Positions 15,819 through 24,074 of a stretch of DNA of 51,309 bases are shown one piece after another. The notes below the pieces were generated by a model. It searched no databases and was not told the origin of the DNA. It saw only the letters and a program-made list of their open reading frames with translations. The stretch's first letter is position 1, and every line of letters begins with the position of its first letter. Position numbers and translations under genes: made by a program. This DNA comes from a virus, in IMG/VR virus record IMGVR_UViG_3300021356_000029, positions 1 through 51,309 of that record; one strand, given 5' to 3'.

Positions 15819-15935
15819 ATGAAAAACCATGAAAAACGTCAAAAGATCGGACTCGCATTTGAAGCATTTATCGTATTGAGCGCAATTCACCTTGTTGCTC
15901 CTATTGTGATTTATTCTTCAGGCTTGTCTGTGTAA
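15819..15935 (+). CDS. 38-residue membrane micro-protein
   Basis: ATG at 15819 with GGAG eight bases upstream opens 38 codons. The peptide begins with a charged stretch (MKNHEKRQKIG) followed by one membrane helix (LAFEAFIVLSAIHLVAPIVI) and a short tail. It lies between Hsp20 and a G-C rich hairpin and is probably expressed from the Hsp20 late promoter. The shape is that of a small inner-membrane protein such as a holin, antiholin or regulator; there is no motif to decide. Confidence 0.7.
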   Translation: MKNHEKRQKIGLAFEAFIVLSAIHLVAPIVIYSSGLSV

Positions 15936-15942
15936 CAAAATC

Positions 15943-15964
15943 GGGGGTGGCGTTCGCTGCCCCC
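15943..15964 (+). terminator. Strong G5/C5 hairpin, possible terminator or RNA 3' end
   Basis: Nine paired bases starting GGGGG and ending CCCCC with loop GTTC, eight bases after the micro-protein stop. No U-tract follows, so it is not a classical terminator; it may block exonucleases or define a processed 3' end. A similar element follows the other micro-ORF at 46156. Confidence 0.5.
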
Positions 15965-15998
15965 ACCTCATACCGTTTGGTTATGACCTTTTGGTTTT

Positions 15999-16015
15999 TC
16001 ATAACGAAATATAAT
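15999..16015 (+). repeat. 17-bp direct repeat upstream of early promoter P2 (copy 1)
   Basis: TCATAACGAAATATAAT is identical to the copy at 18376-18392. In both places it forms the right arm of a small hairpin (GTTAT...ATAAC) and sits 10-20 bases upstream of an early promoter. It may be an UP-like or regulatory element, or a terminator for upstream transcription. Confidence 0.7.
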
Positions 16016-16035
16016 AAAAAAAGTTAAAAAAGTGC

Positions 16036-16064
16036 TTGACAATTGACACGAACTGCTCCATAAT
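16036..16064 (+). promoter_or_regulatory. Early sigma70-type promoter (P2)
   Basis: TTGACA at 16036-16041, 17-base spacer, CATAAT at 16059-16064, followed by the shared leader GCGGTATAAATTGAT. It serves the VWA/zincin gene at 16091. Confidence 0.85.
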
Positions 16065-16090
16065 AGCGGTATAAATTGATAGGTACTTAT

Positions 16091-18349
16091 ATGACTAATG
16101 TTGCTTCTAAAGAAATTCTCGCTCGTCTCCTAGCTACGGAGAACATTACCGTTTCCCACGAGCGTGTTCCTACAGCTTCTTTCAACGTTCGTGACCGTGT
16201 ACTAACCCTGCCTCAATGGGATGATATGGCGAATGACACTTATGATCACTTTGTAGGTCATGAAGTTGGTCATGCTCTTTATACTCCTGAGGAAGGATGG
16301 CATGAGAGCGTATCTGATAAGGGCGAAGCCTATCGCTCCTTTCTAAATGTAGTTGAAGATGCTCGCATCGAGCGAATGATCCAGACTCGTTATCCTGGAC
16401 TTCGTCGTTCGTTTATCTCGTCATATAAGCGTCTACTTGCTGATGGGTTCTTCGGTGCCGATATCGAGCGTATTAATCAGTATGGTCTTATTGACCGATT
16501 GAATACATACTTCAAGTGTGGTTCTTTGGCTGGCGTTCGTATCGAGAAGTCAGAAATGACTTGGGTTAAGCAGATCGAGAAGCTAGAAACTTGGGAAGAC
16601 GTTGTCGAGTTGACTGATCGCCTGTATGAGTTTGTTCACGGTGAGCAAGCCAAGCGTGATGAAGAAATCGCTAACCTGCTAGCTGATGATCCTGAGACCC
16701 AAGACGGTGATGGCGATGATGACATGAGTGACGTTGATATGCCAGAAGCGTCTGATGAAGAATTAGAAGAGTTGTTTGGTGAAAAGATTGAGTCGTCTGA
16801 CGGTGAAGATGGTGATGAAGATGCCGATGAAGAGGGCGAGGGTGCTGGAACTCCAGATGGCGATGCCGACGAGGGCGATAGTGGTGATGAAGAATCGGAA
16901 GATGATGCCCAAGCTAATGTTGGTGCTGGTGAAGCAGGTGATGGTCAGTTGACTTCTAAAACTGACTCGTCTCTAAGAAAGCAAATCGAGAATCACTTCG
17001 GCGACCGTAGTGACATTGCTTATACTAACATAACCCTGAACAACAACCCTGTTGATGAGTTGATCGTTGGCTACAAAGAAATATATGATAAGTATCTTTA
17101 CTTGACTGTTACAGGTGATAATGCGCTTGAGGAAGAAAAGTACCAAGCTGCTGAGAATCGTCGAGGTCGCGAGAAAGGTAAAAGAATGTACAAGAAGTTC
17201 TTGGTAAATAACAAGAAGTCAATCAACTACATGGTCAAAGAGTTTGAGATGAAGAAGTCTGCTTCGGCTTACTCTCGTCAGTCGGTATCTAAGACTGGTG
17301 TCATTGATCCCCTGAAAATGAATTCTTACAAGTTTAGTGACGATATCTTCCGCAAGGTTACAACTACTCAGGATGGTCAAAGTCACGGGATGATTATGTA
17401 CGTTGACTGGTCAGGTTCTATGTGTGGAGACCTGAAGAATACAGTTGAGCAGTTGCTTAATCTTGTTCACTTCTGTCGTCAAGTTAGTATTCCTTTCCGT
17501 GTGTTTGCGTTTACTGATCGTGGCGACCTTATTCCTGACCGTGCTGTTGATAAGGTTGCTGGTGATACTACCTTATACACCGAATCGTTTAGACTGCTCG
17601 AGTTCTTTAACAGTGACATGAAGAAAATTGATTTTGTGAGAGCTTCTGAGTGGATGCTATCAATCGCTGATTCTATTTCTTATGGTTGGTATGGTCGTGG
17701 TTGGAATGCTCCTCGCAACTTACAGCTTGGCGGTACTCCTTTGGATGATGCTATCATTGCTGCGATTAAGGTTCATGAATCATTCCAGAAGAAGTATCGT
17801 GTTGATATTGTAAACACTATCTTCTTGACTGATGGCGATAGCCATTCTGCTAACTCTAGAGTGAAGCAAGGTGGATACCAGCGTATCTCTGGTATGTTTG
17901 ATAGTAAAGGTGATTGGAGAGTTCTACATCTAAATGACCCTGTGACCAAAAAGCGTTACAGATGTGTTGGTTATCGTGGTCACCAAACTTCGGTTCTGTT
18001 GAAGATGTACCGTGAGCGAACTGGCTCAACTACTATCGGTTACAGGATTGTTCCTACTGCTCTTAGATCTTTCCAGAGCGAGATGCCTTCATCGATTGGT
18101 TACTATGAGACGATGGATCTTCATAAAGTATTGAAGAAAGATAAGTTCGTAATCCTGCCTGCGTGTTTGGGCTACGATAGAGCCTATGCGATTGCTGGCG
18201 GTAAAAACCTTGAGACCTCTAACGGTGCTATCGTGGTTGAAGATGGTGAGACTTCAAAAGCCAAGATCCGAACTGCCTTTAAGAAAGCAAATGGTGCTAG
18301 GAAAGGTTCTCGTAAAATGTTGAGCGACCTGATTGATACGGTCGCATAA
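16091..18349 (+). CDS. VWA-domain protein with zincin-like HExxH (CobT-like)
   Basis: A 752-residue protein. An N-terminal metalloprotease-like helix has HEVGH at 57-61 with VVEDARIERM downstream, the arrangement of zincin-type peptidases. Residues about 200-290 are a long Asp/Glu linker. A C-terminal von Willebrand A domain has a MIDAS motif DWSGS (D439, S441, S443) and later TDGDSHS. Marine T4-like phages carry this gene, often called cobT-like, next to an AAA+ cobS-like gene, as here. By analogy with MoxR/VWA and CobST pairs, the two may form a chaperone or chelatase complex. The start is ATG 16091; an in-frame TTG lies within the leader. Confidence 0.8.
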   Translation: MTNVASKEILARLLATENITVSHERVPTASFNVRDRVLTLPQWDDMANDTYDHFVGHEVGHALYTPEEGWHESVSDKGEAYRSFLNVVEDARIERMIQTRYPGLRRSFISSYKRLLADGFFGADIERINQYGLIDRLNTYFKCGSLAGVRIEKSEMTWVKQIEKLETWEDVVELTDRLYEFVHGEQAKRDEEIANLLADDPETQDGDGDDDMSDVDMPEASDEELEELFGEKIESSDGEDGDEDADEEGEGAGTPDGDADEGDSGDEESEDDAQANVGAGEAGDGQLTSKTDSSLRKQIENHFGDRSDIAYTNITLNNNPVDELIVGYKEIYDKYLYLTVTGDNALEEEKYQAAENRRGREKGKRMYKKFLVNNKKSINYMVKEFEMKKSASAYSRQSVSKTGVIDPLKMNSYKFSDDIFRKVTTTQDGQSHGMIMYVDWSGSMCGDLKNTVEQLLNLVHFCRQVSIPFRVFAFTDRGDLIPDRAVDKVAGDTTLYTESFRLLEFFNSDMKKIDFVRASEWMLSIADSISYGWYGRGWNAPRNLQLGGTPLDDAIIAAIKVHESFQKKYRVDIVNTIFLTDGDSHSANSRVKQGGYQRISGMFDSKGDWRVLHLNDPVTKKRYRCVGYRGHQTSVLLKMYRERTGSTTIGYRIVPTALRSFQSEMPSSIGYYETMDLHKVLKKDKFVILPACLGYDRAYAIAGGKNLETSNGAIVVEDGETSKAKIRTAFKKANGARKGSRKMLSDLIDTVA

Positions 18350-18375
18350 CTCTTGGTAATGTTTTGGTTATATGG

Positions 18376-18392
18376 TCATAACGAAATATAAT
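18376..18392 (+). repeat. 17-bp direct repeat upstream of early promoter P3 (copy 2)
   Basis: Identical to 15999-16015; ends ten bases before the -35 box of P3. Confidence 0.7.
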
Positions 18393-18402
18393 GAAAAAAT
18401 GC

Positions 18403-18431
18403 TTTACATTCGTGGATAGTTCTAGTATAAT
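18403..18431 (+). promoter_or_regulatory. Early sigma70-type promoter (P3)
   Basis: TTTACA at 18403-18408, 17-base spacer, TATAAT at 18426-18431, then GCGGTATAAATTGA as at P2. It serves the AAA+ gene. Confidence 0.88.
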
Positions 18432-18462
18432 AGCGGTATAAATTGAGAAGAGAGAGATTAAT

Positions 18463-19623
18463 ATGTCTGATGTTATTACTTTGAAGAATGCTCTGGTTGA
18501 GCGATACGGTAACACTGCCCTTCGCCCTGCTCAGATTAAAGAAGTTGCTCGTGAGCTCGGCATGGCTGATGCTCCTAATGCGTTTTTTAAGAAAGACCTT
18601 AAAGTAGGATATGGTCTTTACAACCTGCCAGGATCTGCTCCTGTTGCTCCTGCTCCTGTGGCTGAAGAACCTGCCCCAGTTGCTGCTCTTCAACCTAATG
18701 CGTTGGTCAAAGACCTCAACGTTGTAACTGATGGATTTACTGAGAACTTGGTTCCAGCCAAAGATCCTCTGTTTGTTCCTTTCGGAAACTTCGCTACGTT
18801 GAAGAAAGTTATCGGGTCGCGACTTTTCTACCCAACTTTCATTACTGGTCTTTCTGGTAATGGTAAGACGTTCTCGGTTGAGCAAGCGTGTGCTCAGTTG
18901 AAGCGTGAAGTTATCCGAATCAACTTTACTATCGAGACTGACGAAGATGACCTGATCGGTGGTTTCCGTTTGATCGATGGCGATACTCGATTCTTCAAAG
19001 GTCCAGTTATCAAAGCCATGGAGCGTGGTGCGGTTCTGCTTCTTGACGAGATTGACTTGGGCAACCCTGCTAAGATAATGTGTCTACAGTCGATTCTTGA
19101 GGGTAAAGGTTACTTCATCAAAAAGACTGGTGAGTTTATCAAACCTGCTGCTGGCTTCACGGTTGTTGCTACTGCTAACACCAAAGGTAAAGGATCTGAG
19201 GATGGTCGCTTTATCGGTACTAACGTGTTGAATGAGGCATTCCTTGAGCGCTTCCCTGTGACTGCTGAGCAGGAATATCCTACTCCTGCTGTCGAGAAAC
19301 GTATCCTAAAAGCTGTGTTCGCTGACTTGGGTCTAACTGATGTTGAGTTTATCGACAAGCTGACCGACTGGGCTGATATCATTCGCCGAACTTTCTTTGA
19401 CGGTGGTATTGATGAGTTGATCTCGACTCGTCGACTGGTTCATATCGCCAAAGCCCATAAGATTTTCGGTGACCGTATGCAGGCTATCGACTTATGTATC
19501 AACCGCTTTGATGAAGATACTAAGACTTCCTTCCGTGATCTGTATGCTAAGATCGATGAGGAAGTCAGTACTTCGGATGAAGATGTTCCAGCTCCAAACT
19601 ATGATGATGCTGCTGGGTTTTAA
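18463..19623 (+). CDS. AAA+ ATPase, CobS/MoxR-like
   Basis: A 386-residue AAA+ protein: a small N-terminal helical domain (1-55), an Ala/Pro linker (56-80), Walker A GLSGNGKT at 129-136, Walker B LLLDEID with D196/E197, and TANTKGKG as sensor region. It resembles CobS and other MoxR-class ATPases that remodel partners through VWA proteins; the VWA gene lies directly upstream with its own promoter of the same design. In marine T4-like phages it is annotated cobS. Cobaltochelatase activity is doubtful here because no other cobalamin genes are seen; a joint chaperone role is more likely. Confidence 0.85.
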   Translation: MSDVITLKNALVERYGNTALRPAQIKEVARELGMADAPNAFFKKDLKVGYGLYNLPGSAPVAPAPVAEEPAPVAALQPNALVKDLNVVTDGFTENLVPAKDPLFVPFGNFATLKKVIGSRLFYPTFITGLSGNGKTFSVEQACAQLKREVIRINFTIETDEDDLIGGFRLIDGDTRFFKGPVIKAMERGAVLLLDEIDLGNPAKIMCLQSILEGKGYFIKKTGEFIKPAAGFTVVATANTKGKGSEDGRFIGTNVLNEAFLERFPVTAEQEYPTPAVEKRILKAVFADLGLTDVEFIDKLTDWADIIRRTFFDGGIDELISTRRLVHIAKAHKIFGDRMQAIDLCINRFDEDTKTSFRDLYAKIDEEVSTSDEDVPAPNYDDAAGF

Positions 19624-19626
19624 AAG

Positions 19627-19655
19627 TTGACTTTTTGTAGCTTTGGTGGTATAAT
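19627..19655 (+). promoter_or_regulatory. Early sigma70-type promoter (P4)
   Basis: TTGACT at 19627-19632, 17-base spacer, TATAAT at 19650-19655, four bases after the AAA+ gene stop. It lacks the GCGGTATAAATTGA leader of P2, P3 and P5. It should drive the glycosyltransferase and the 45-44-62-regA replisome operon. Confidence 0.87.
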
Positions 19656-19685
19656 TAATAAAACACTAACTAACAGGAAATACGC

Positions 19686-20576
19686 ATGGAGATGGAAGTA
19701 AGTATCGAAAATTTACGGAAGCGTGGCATTTTCTTTGCCACGCCAATGTATGGTGGAGTATGTGGTGGTATGTTTACCAAATCTTGTACTGACCTTGCGA
19801 CATTATGCGCACAGTATGAGATTCCACTACAGTTCTTTTACCTATTCAACGAGTCATTAATTACTCGTGCTAGAAATTATTGCGCTGACGCATTCCTTCG
19901 CAGTGAGATGAGTCACTTGATGTTTGTTGATTCGGATATTGGCTTTAATCCTCATGATGTATTGGCTCTCCTTGCTCAAATGGATCCAGATGCTGGCGAC
20001 GATAAAAAAGAAATTATGTGCGGTCCATATCCTAAGAAAACTATTGCTTGGGAAAAGATACATCAAGCTGCCAAGCGTGGATTCGGTGATGAGAATCCTA
20101 ACAAGCTTGAGAAATATATGGGCGATTATGTGTTCAACCCAGCAGAAGGTCAAGGTGATATATTCATACATGAACCATGTAAAGTTCTTGAGGGTGGTAC
20201 TGGGTTTATGATGATACAAAGGTCAGCTTTTGCGAAGTTTGATGAAGCGTATCCCGAGTATAGTTATTTGCCTGACCATGTTAGAACTGAACATTTTGAT
20301 GGGACACGTGAGATCATGATGTATTTCCAAGCGCTGATTGATCCAAAGAGTAAGCGTTACTTGTCCGAAGATTATATGTTCTGTCAATGGATGCGCGATG
20401 TTGGTGTAGATACTTGGATGTGTCCTTGGATTGAGTTGACTCATACTGGTAGTTATACTTTCGGTGGCTCTTTAAAGGATATTGCTCAACTAGGTGCTTC
20501 TGCTACAGCTGATCCTAGACAAGTTTCCAAAATGAAATACAATGGCAAAAAGAAAAAAGGTAAGAAAAAGAGATGA
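19686..20576 (+). CDS. GT-A fold glycosyltransferase-like protein
   Basis: A 296-residue protein with a GT-A nucleotide-sugar fold: FFATPMYGGVCGGMF near the N-terminus, NESLITRARNYCADAFL, and the DxD-type motif FVDSDIGF around residues 79-86. The second half has LSEDYMFCQWMRDVGVDTW, typical of an acceptor-site block, and the last residues are a Lys-rich tail (KKKKGKKKR) that could bind DNA or RNA. It begins the P4 operon and overlaps the next gene (ATGA). Relatives occur in marine T4-like phages. Whether it modifies DNA, virion proteins or surface glycans is not shown. Confidence 0.75.
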   Translation: MEMEVSIENLRKRGIFFATPMYGGVCGGMFTKSCTDLATLCAQYEIPLQFFYLFNESLITRARNYCADAFLRSEMSHLMFVDSDIGFNPHDVLALLAQMDPDAGDDKKEIMCGPYPKKTIAWEKIHQAAKRGFGDENPNKLEKYMGDYVFNPAEGQGDIFIHEPCKVLEGGTGFMMIQRSAFAKFDEAYPEYSYLPDHVRTEHFDGTREIMMYFQALIDPKSKRYLSEDYMFCQWMRDVGVDTWMCPWIELTHTGSYTFGGSLKDIAQLGASATADPRQVSKMKYNGKKKKGKKKR

Positions 20577-20929
20577 GTGAATACATAAATTATTGGCTGA
20601 GGAAGCCACCCGAAGATGGGATTGATTACAAGTTTCGCGAGGATGAGTTGATTGCTGAGTTTGCTGATTATATCGACTCGACTTACAATGGTCACTATGG
20701 TCAAGGTGGCTTGCAATCTTCGGAAGTTATAGTTGACCGTGGTCATGGTATTGGCTTCTTTTTAGGTAATGTGGATAAGTATAATGGAAGATACGGCAAG
20801 AAAGGAACTCCTGCTGATCACCGAAAGGATTTGATGAAGATTATCCACTATGGTTTTCTTGCTCTTTATGAGCATGATCGTTTAAATGAAATTGATGATA
20901 TTGAGGACTTTTATAATGAAGTTAAGTGA
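20573..20929 (+). CDS. DUF3310-like small protein
   Basis: A 118-residue protein whose centre (FFLGNVDKYNGRYGKKGTP then DHRKDLMKIIHY) matches the phage family called DUF3310, sometimes mislabelled nucleotide kinase. No P-loop is present. It is mostly helical and acidic. It sits between the glycosyltransferase and the sliding clamp, overlapping both, so it is co-expressed with the replisome. Confidence 0.65.
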   Translation: MSEYINYWLRKPPEDGIDYKFREDELIAEFADYIDSTYNGHYGQGGLQSSEVIVDRGHGIGFFLGNVDKYNGRYGKKGTPADHRKDLMKIIHYGFLALYEHDRLNEIDDIEDFYNEVK

Positions 20930-21575
20930 AAGCACTGTTGAAGTATTGAAAAACTTTTCAACAATTAATCCATCCCTTGTGTTTAAAGAGGGCAACCTGC
21001 TCAGGACTGTTTCTCCGCAAAAGAACATCCTAGCATCTTCTGTAGTTGCTGAGTCATTTCCTTCTGACTTCGCTATCTATGAGTTAAACCAGTTCTTGGG
21101 TTTGAACAGTTTGTTCGACAATGGCTCTATCGCTTTTGGTGAGAAGTCGCTTGAGATTTCGCAAGGTTCAACTAAGTGTAGTTATACTTACACTGATCCT
21201 TCGATGGTAACTGCCCCACCTGAAAAAGATTTGTCTTTGCCCAGCGTTGATGTTTCTTTTGATATGTCGGCTGATACCCTGCGAAGTGTTGTGAATGCAG
21301 CCAATCAACTTGGTCTGCCTGAGATTGCTGTTCGTGGTGATGGTAGTACAGTTTCGCTAGTCGCAACTGATAGTAAGAACCCATCTTCTAATGAGTTTTC
21401 TGTAGCGGTTGGTGTCACTGAAGCAACCTTCAAGTTTATCTTTAAAACTGAGAACTTCAAGTTTATCCCTGATGACTACAAGGTTGAAGTCTCGGCAAAA
21501 GGTATCTCGCACTTTGCGGGTGATCGTGTTGAATACTGGGTTGCCACTGAGGCTGGTAGTTCCTATGGCGAGTAA
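20916..21575 (+). CDS. 45: Sliding clamp gp45
   Basis: A 219-residue T4-type processivity clamp (T4 228). It follows the gp45 pattern: MKLSESTVEVLKNFSTINPS at the start, FAIYELNQFLGLNSLF near 50, and YKVEVSAKGISHF near the end. The trimeric ring tethers gp43 and, in T4, activates late transcription. Start 20916 is chosen for GAGGA eight bases upstream and the family N-terminus. Several proteins in this window end in SLExFF(G), a plausible ligand for its hydrophobic pocket. The 3' end overlaps the methyltransferase gene by 11 bases. Confidence 0.95.
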   Translation: MKLSESTVEVLKNFSTINPSLVFKEGNLLRTVSPQKNILASSVVAESFPSDFAIYELNQFLGLNSLFDNGSIAFGEKSLEISQGSTKCSYTYTDPSMVTAPPEKDLSLPSVDVSFDMSADTLRSVVNAANQLGLPEIAVRGDGSTVSLVATDSKNPSSNEFSVAVGVTEATFKFIFKTENFKFIPDDYKVEVSAKGISHFAGDRVEYWVATEAGSSYGE

Positions 21576-22143
21576 AGTTTTCGTTGACATTGGTACTTGT
21601 GATTTTGATTCAAGTATTCCTTTGGCAGATTCGGGTTGGCATGGCTATATGATTGAAGCCGACCCGAAGTATGCTGAGGCTATGGAACTCAAGACCAGTT
21701 CATATGAAAATGTAAAAGTATTCAATATGGCTATTTCAGATGTAGATGGGAGAGTTCCTTTCATTACAGCTGACCCTGACGAAAATGATCCTGGCAATCA
21801 TTGGAAGCGTGGTATGGGTCATGTTACTTCTGAATCTCACGCAGGTCATAGGATGATGGAAGTTGAAGCCAACCATCATTTTATTGGTAAGCGTATATCT
21901 GTTGAATCTTGCACTCTTGATACTTTTATTTCTGAGCAAAAAATAACATCTGTTGACTTTATGAAGATAGATGTTGAAGGTCATGAGATGAACATTATTA
22001 AGGATTACTCTTGGTCTGTCAAGCCGAAACTAATTAAGATTGAACATGGGCACAGCGATAAAGAAGCTATGCAAAATATTCTGCAAGACAATGGATATTT
22101 AATTTATACTGAAAGATATGATATATATGGGATTTTAAAATGA
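21565..22143 (+). CDS. FkbM-family methyltransferase (copy 1)
   Basis: A 192-residue SAM-dependent methyltransferase: SAM strand VFVDIGTCDF at 5-14, acidic YMIEADPKY, and the FkbM hallmark DFMKIDVEGHEMNIIKDY. FkbM enzymes usually O-methylate sugars or small molecules. It starts inside gene 45 and overlaps the next gene by ATGA, so it is embedded in the replisome operon. That context, plus two glycosyltransferases and a second FkbM gene at 26149, suggests decoration of a sugar on DNA or on the cell or virion surface; the substrate is unknown. Confidence 0.83.
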   Translation: MASKVFVDIGTCDFDSSIPLADSGWHGYMIEADPKYAEAMELKTSSYENVKVFNMAISDVDGRVPFITADPDENDPGNHWKRGMGHVTSESHAGHRMMEVEANHHFIGKRISVESCTLDTFISEQKITSVDFMKIDVEGHEMNIIKDYSWSVKPKLIKIEHGHSDKEAMQNILQDNGYLIYTERYDIYGILK

Positions 22144-22436
22144 ATATTGGTGAGTTGATAAAAAGTCTACAATCAGGTATAGTAGAAGTTACATTCGAGA
22201 AGATTAATGGTGGGGGTACACGGATTATGCCATGTACTTTGAATTCTAAAACCATTGCCGAGGAAACTGGTAATAATATTGATGTAAGTTCTGTTGATGC
22301 TAAATCCTCAAACATTGCCGTTTGGGGTTGTGATGTGAGGGCATGGCGTTCTTTCCGTGTTGATACTGTGACGGGATGGAGACCTCTGCCTGATTTCGTA
22401 ATGGGCGAACATCATGAAGCGAACTTGTCCGCATAA
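22140..22436 (+). CDS. WYL_2/Sm-like SH3-barrel small protein
   Basis: A 98-residue protein matching the phage family known as WYL_2 (Sm-like SH3 barrel): GIVEVTFEKINGGGTRIMPC then a strand VWGCDVRAWRSFRVDTV near 63-79. The family fold is linked to nucleic acid or ligand binding, but no activity is known. It lies directly upstream of gene 44 with its stop 12 bases from the next ATG. Confidence 0.72.
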   Translation: MNIGELIKSLQSGIVEVTFEKINGGGTRIMPCTLNSKTIAEETGNNIDVSSVDAKSSNIAVWGCDVRAWRSFRVDTVTGWRPLPDFVMGEHHEANLSA

Positions 22437-22448
22437 CTGGAGATTATA

Positions 22449-23390
22449 ATGCTTGAAGAGTTTCTATGGGTTGAGAAGTATAGACCCAAAACTGTTGCTA
22501 CCACGATTCTTCCTGATTCGTTGAAGCAAACATTCCAGACATTTGTTAATCAAAACAATGTCCCGAACTTACTCTTGACTGGCACGGCTGGCGTTGGTAA
22601 AACAACCATCGCCAAAGCCATGCTTGAGGAACTTGGTTGTGATTATATTGTAATCAATGGTTCTGACGAGGGTCGGTTGATTGATACTCTACGAACTAAA
22701 ATTAAAGGATTCGCATCCTCAATGTCACTTGCTGGCGGTAGGAAATATGTCATCCTAGATGAGGCTGATTACCTGAACGCAGAAACTGTACAGCCTGCTC
22801 TCCGCAACTTCATGGAAGAATATAGTGCAAACTGCGGGTTTATTATGACATGTAACTTCGCTAACAAGATAATCGAGCCTCTGCGTTCAAGATGCTCGGT
22901 TGTTGAGTTCAAGATGAGTGTTGACGATAAACCCAAACTTGCGCAGCAATTATTCAAAACAGTTTGTGGCATATTGACCAGCGAGGGTGTTGAGTTCGAT
23001 AAGTCTACAGTTGCTGAAGTTGTTAAGAAGCACTTCCCTGATAACCGCAGGGTGTTAAACGAACTACAGCGATATGCTGCCACAGGAAAGATTGATGCTG
23101 GGATTCTGGTCAACTTCTCCGAGCTTGGGATGAAAGAACTCATGGCTTCGATGAAAGCAAAAGAGTTTACCAAAGTTCGTAAGTGGGTTGCTCAAAACTG
23201 TGATGGCGATACAACTGCTATTTTCCGTAAGATCTACGACTCTGCGAATGATTATGTAAAGCCGAACAGCGTTCCTCAACTGGTGGTTACTCTTGCTGAT
23301 TATCAATACAAAGCTGCTTTCGCTGCTGACCCTGAGATAAATATGATGGCAATGATGACTGAAATTATGATTGACTGCGAGTGGGTGTAG
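22449..23390 (+). CDS. 44: Clamp loader large subunit gp44
   Basis: A 313-residue AAA+ clamp loader ATPase (T4 319). Motifs: EKYRPKTV at 9-16, Walker A GTAGVGKT at 45-52, Walker B ILDEADYL with D104/E105, and the arginine-finger SRC at 147-149. With gp62 it opens and loads the gp45 ring. In T4 gene 62 is adjacent; here gp62 is 1.6 kb downstream, separated by a sulfotransferase, an exonuclease and two small ORFs. Confidence 0.96.
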   Translation: MLEEFLWVEKYRPKTVATTILPDSLKQTFQTFVNQNNVPNLLLTGTAGVGKTTIAKAMLEELGCDYIVINGSDEGRLIDTLRTKIKGFASSMSLAGGRKYVILDEADYLNAETVQPALRNFMEEYSANCGFIMTCNFANKIIEPLRSRCSVVEFKMSVDDKPKLAQQLFKTVCGILTSEGVEFDKSTVAEVVKKHFPDNRRVLNELQRYAATGKIDAGILVNFSELGMKELMASMKAKEFTKVRKWVAQNCDGDTTAIFRKIYDSANDYVKPNSVPQLVVTLADYQYKAAFAADPEINMMAMMTEIMIDCEWV

Positions 23391-24074
23391 ATGAGTATAG
23401 TATCTGACAAATATAAATGTATTTTTATAAGAATACCAAAAACAGCAACAACATCGATAGAACATGCGTTTAATTTAAATGACCCAGGATCTGTACTTCC
23501 TAGTGATGGCGTTCCTCATGGTCATGATGGTTGGGAAGAAGTTAAGCGTTTGGCTGGAGATGAGCGCTGGGAATCGTACTTTAAATTTTGTGTTTTCCGC
23601 GATCCTCTTGATTGGTTGGTATCAGGTTTAGTTGACCAAGCATCTTTCTGGTGGGAATATGATAATTATTATAGAATGATGAAGGTTGCTCTTGATAGTT
23701 ACTTGATAGAACATCCAACTAAACCAAACAGCGTTGGACTCAGGGCGATGCAGACTATCATGGTTGATGGTATAGTTACCAAAGAAGATGTTGATGGGTT
23801 TATAAATCTCAGGAAATATTGGTATCTTCCTCGTAACCATATATTCCAAAGTGACTGGATACCTGATGACATTGATATGGTTATTGACTTTGCCGATATG
23901 AATGGTGGGTGGGAAAAGTTCAAGGAAAGAACTGGAGTTGATTTTGATATCCCTTGGCACAATAGATCAAAATATAATGATGGTGTGAAATATGAGTACA
24001 CCTATCCTGCTCTAGAATATGCTAATGAATATTTTAAAAAAGATATTGATTTTTATAAGGAATTGTCTAAGTAA
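23391..24074 (+). CDS. Sulfotransferase family protein
   Basis: A 227-residue PAPS-dependent sulfotransferase-like protein: the 5'-phosphosulfate loop IFIRIPKTATTSIE (about residues 11-24) and the 3'-phosphate strand FCVFRDPLDWLVSG at 67-79 are both intact. The family transfers sulfate to sugar or protein hydroxyls. It is inserted between genes 44 and 62, an accessory cargo site. An APS-kinase-like gene at 11.9 kb could supply PAPS. Targets might be a surface glycan or a modified base. Confidence 0.85.
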   Translation: MSIVSDKYKCIFIRIPKTATTSIEHAFNLNDPGSVLPSDGVPHGHDGWEEVKRLAGDERWESYFKFCVFRDPLDWLVSGLVDQASFWWEYDNYYRMMKVALDSYLIEHPTKPNSVGLRAMQTIMVDGIVTKEDVDGFINLRKYWYLPRNHIFQSDWIPDDIDMVIDFADMNGGWEKFKERTGVDFDIPWHNRSKYNDGVKYEYTYPALEYANEYFKKDIDFYKELSK

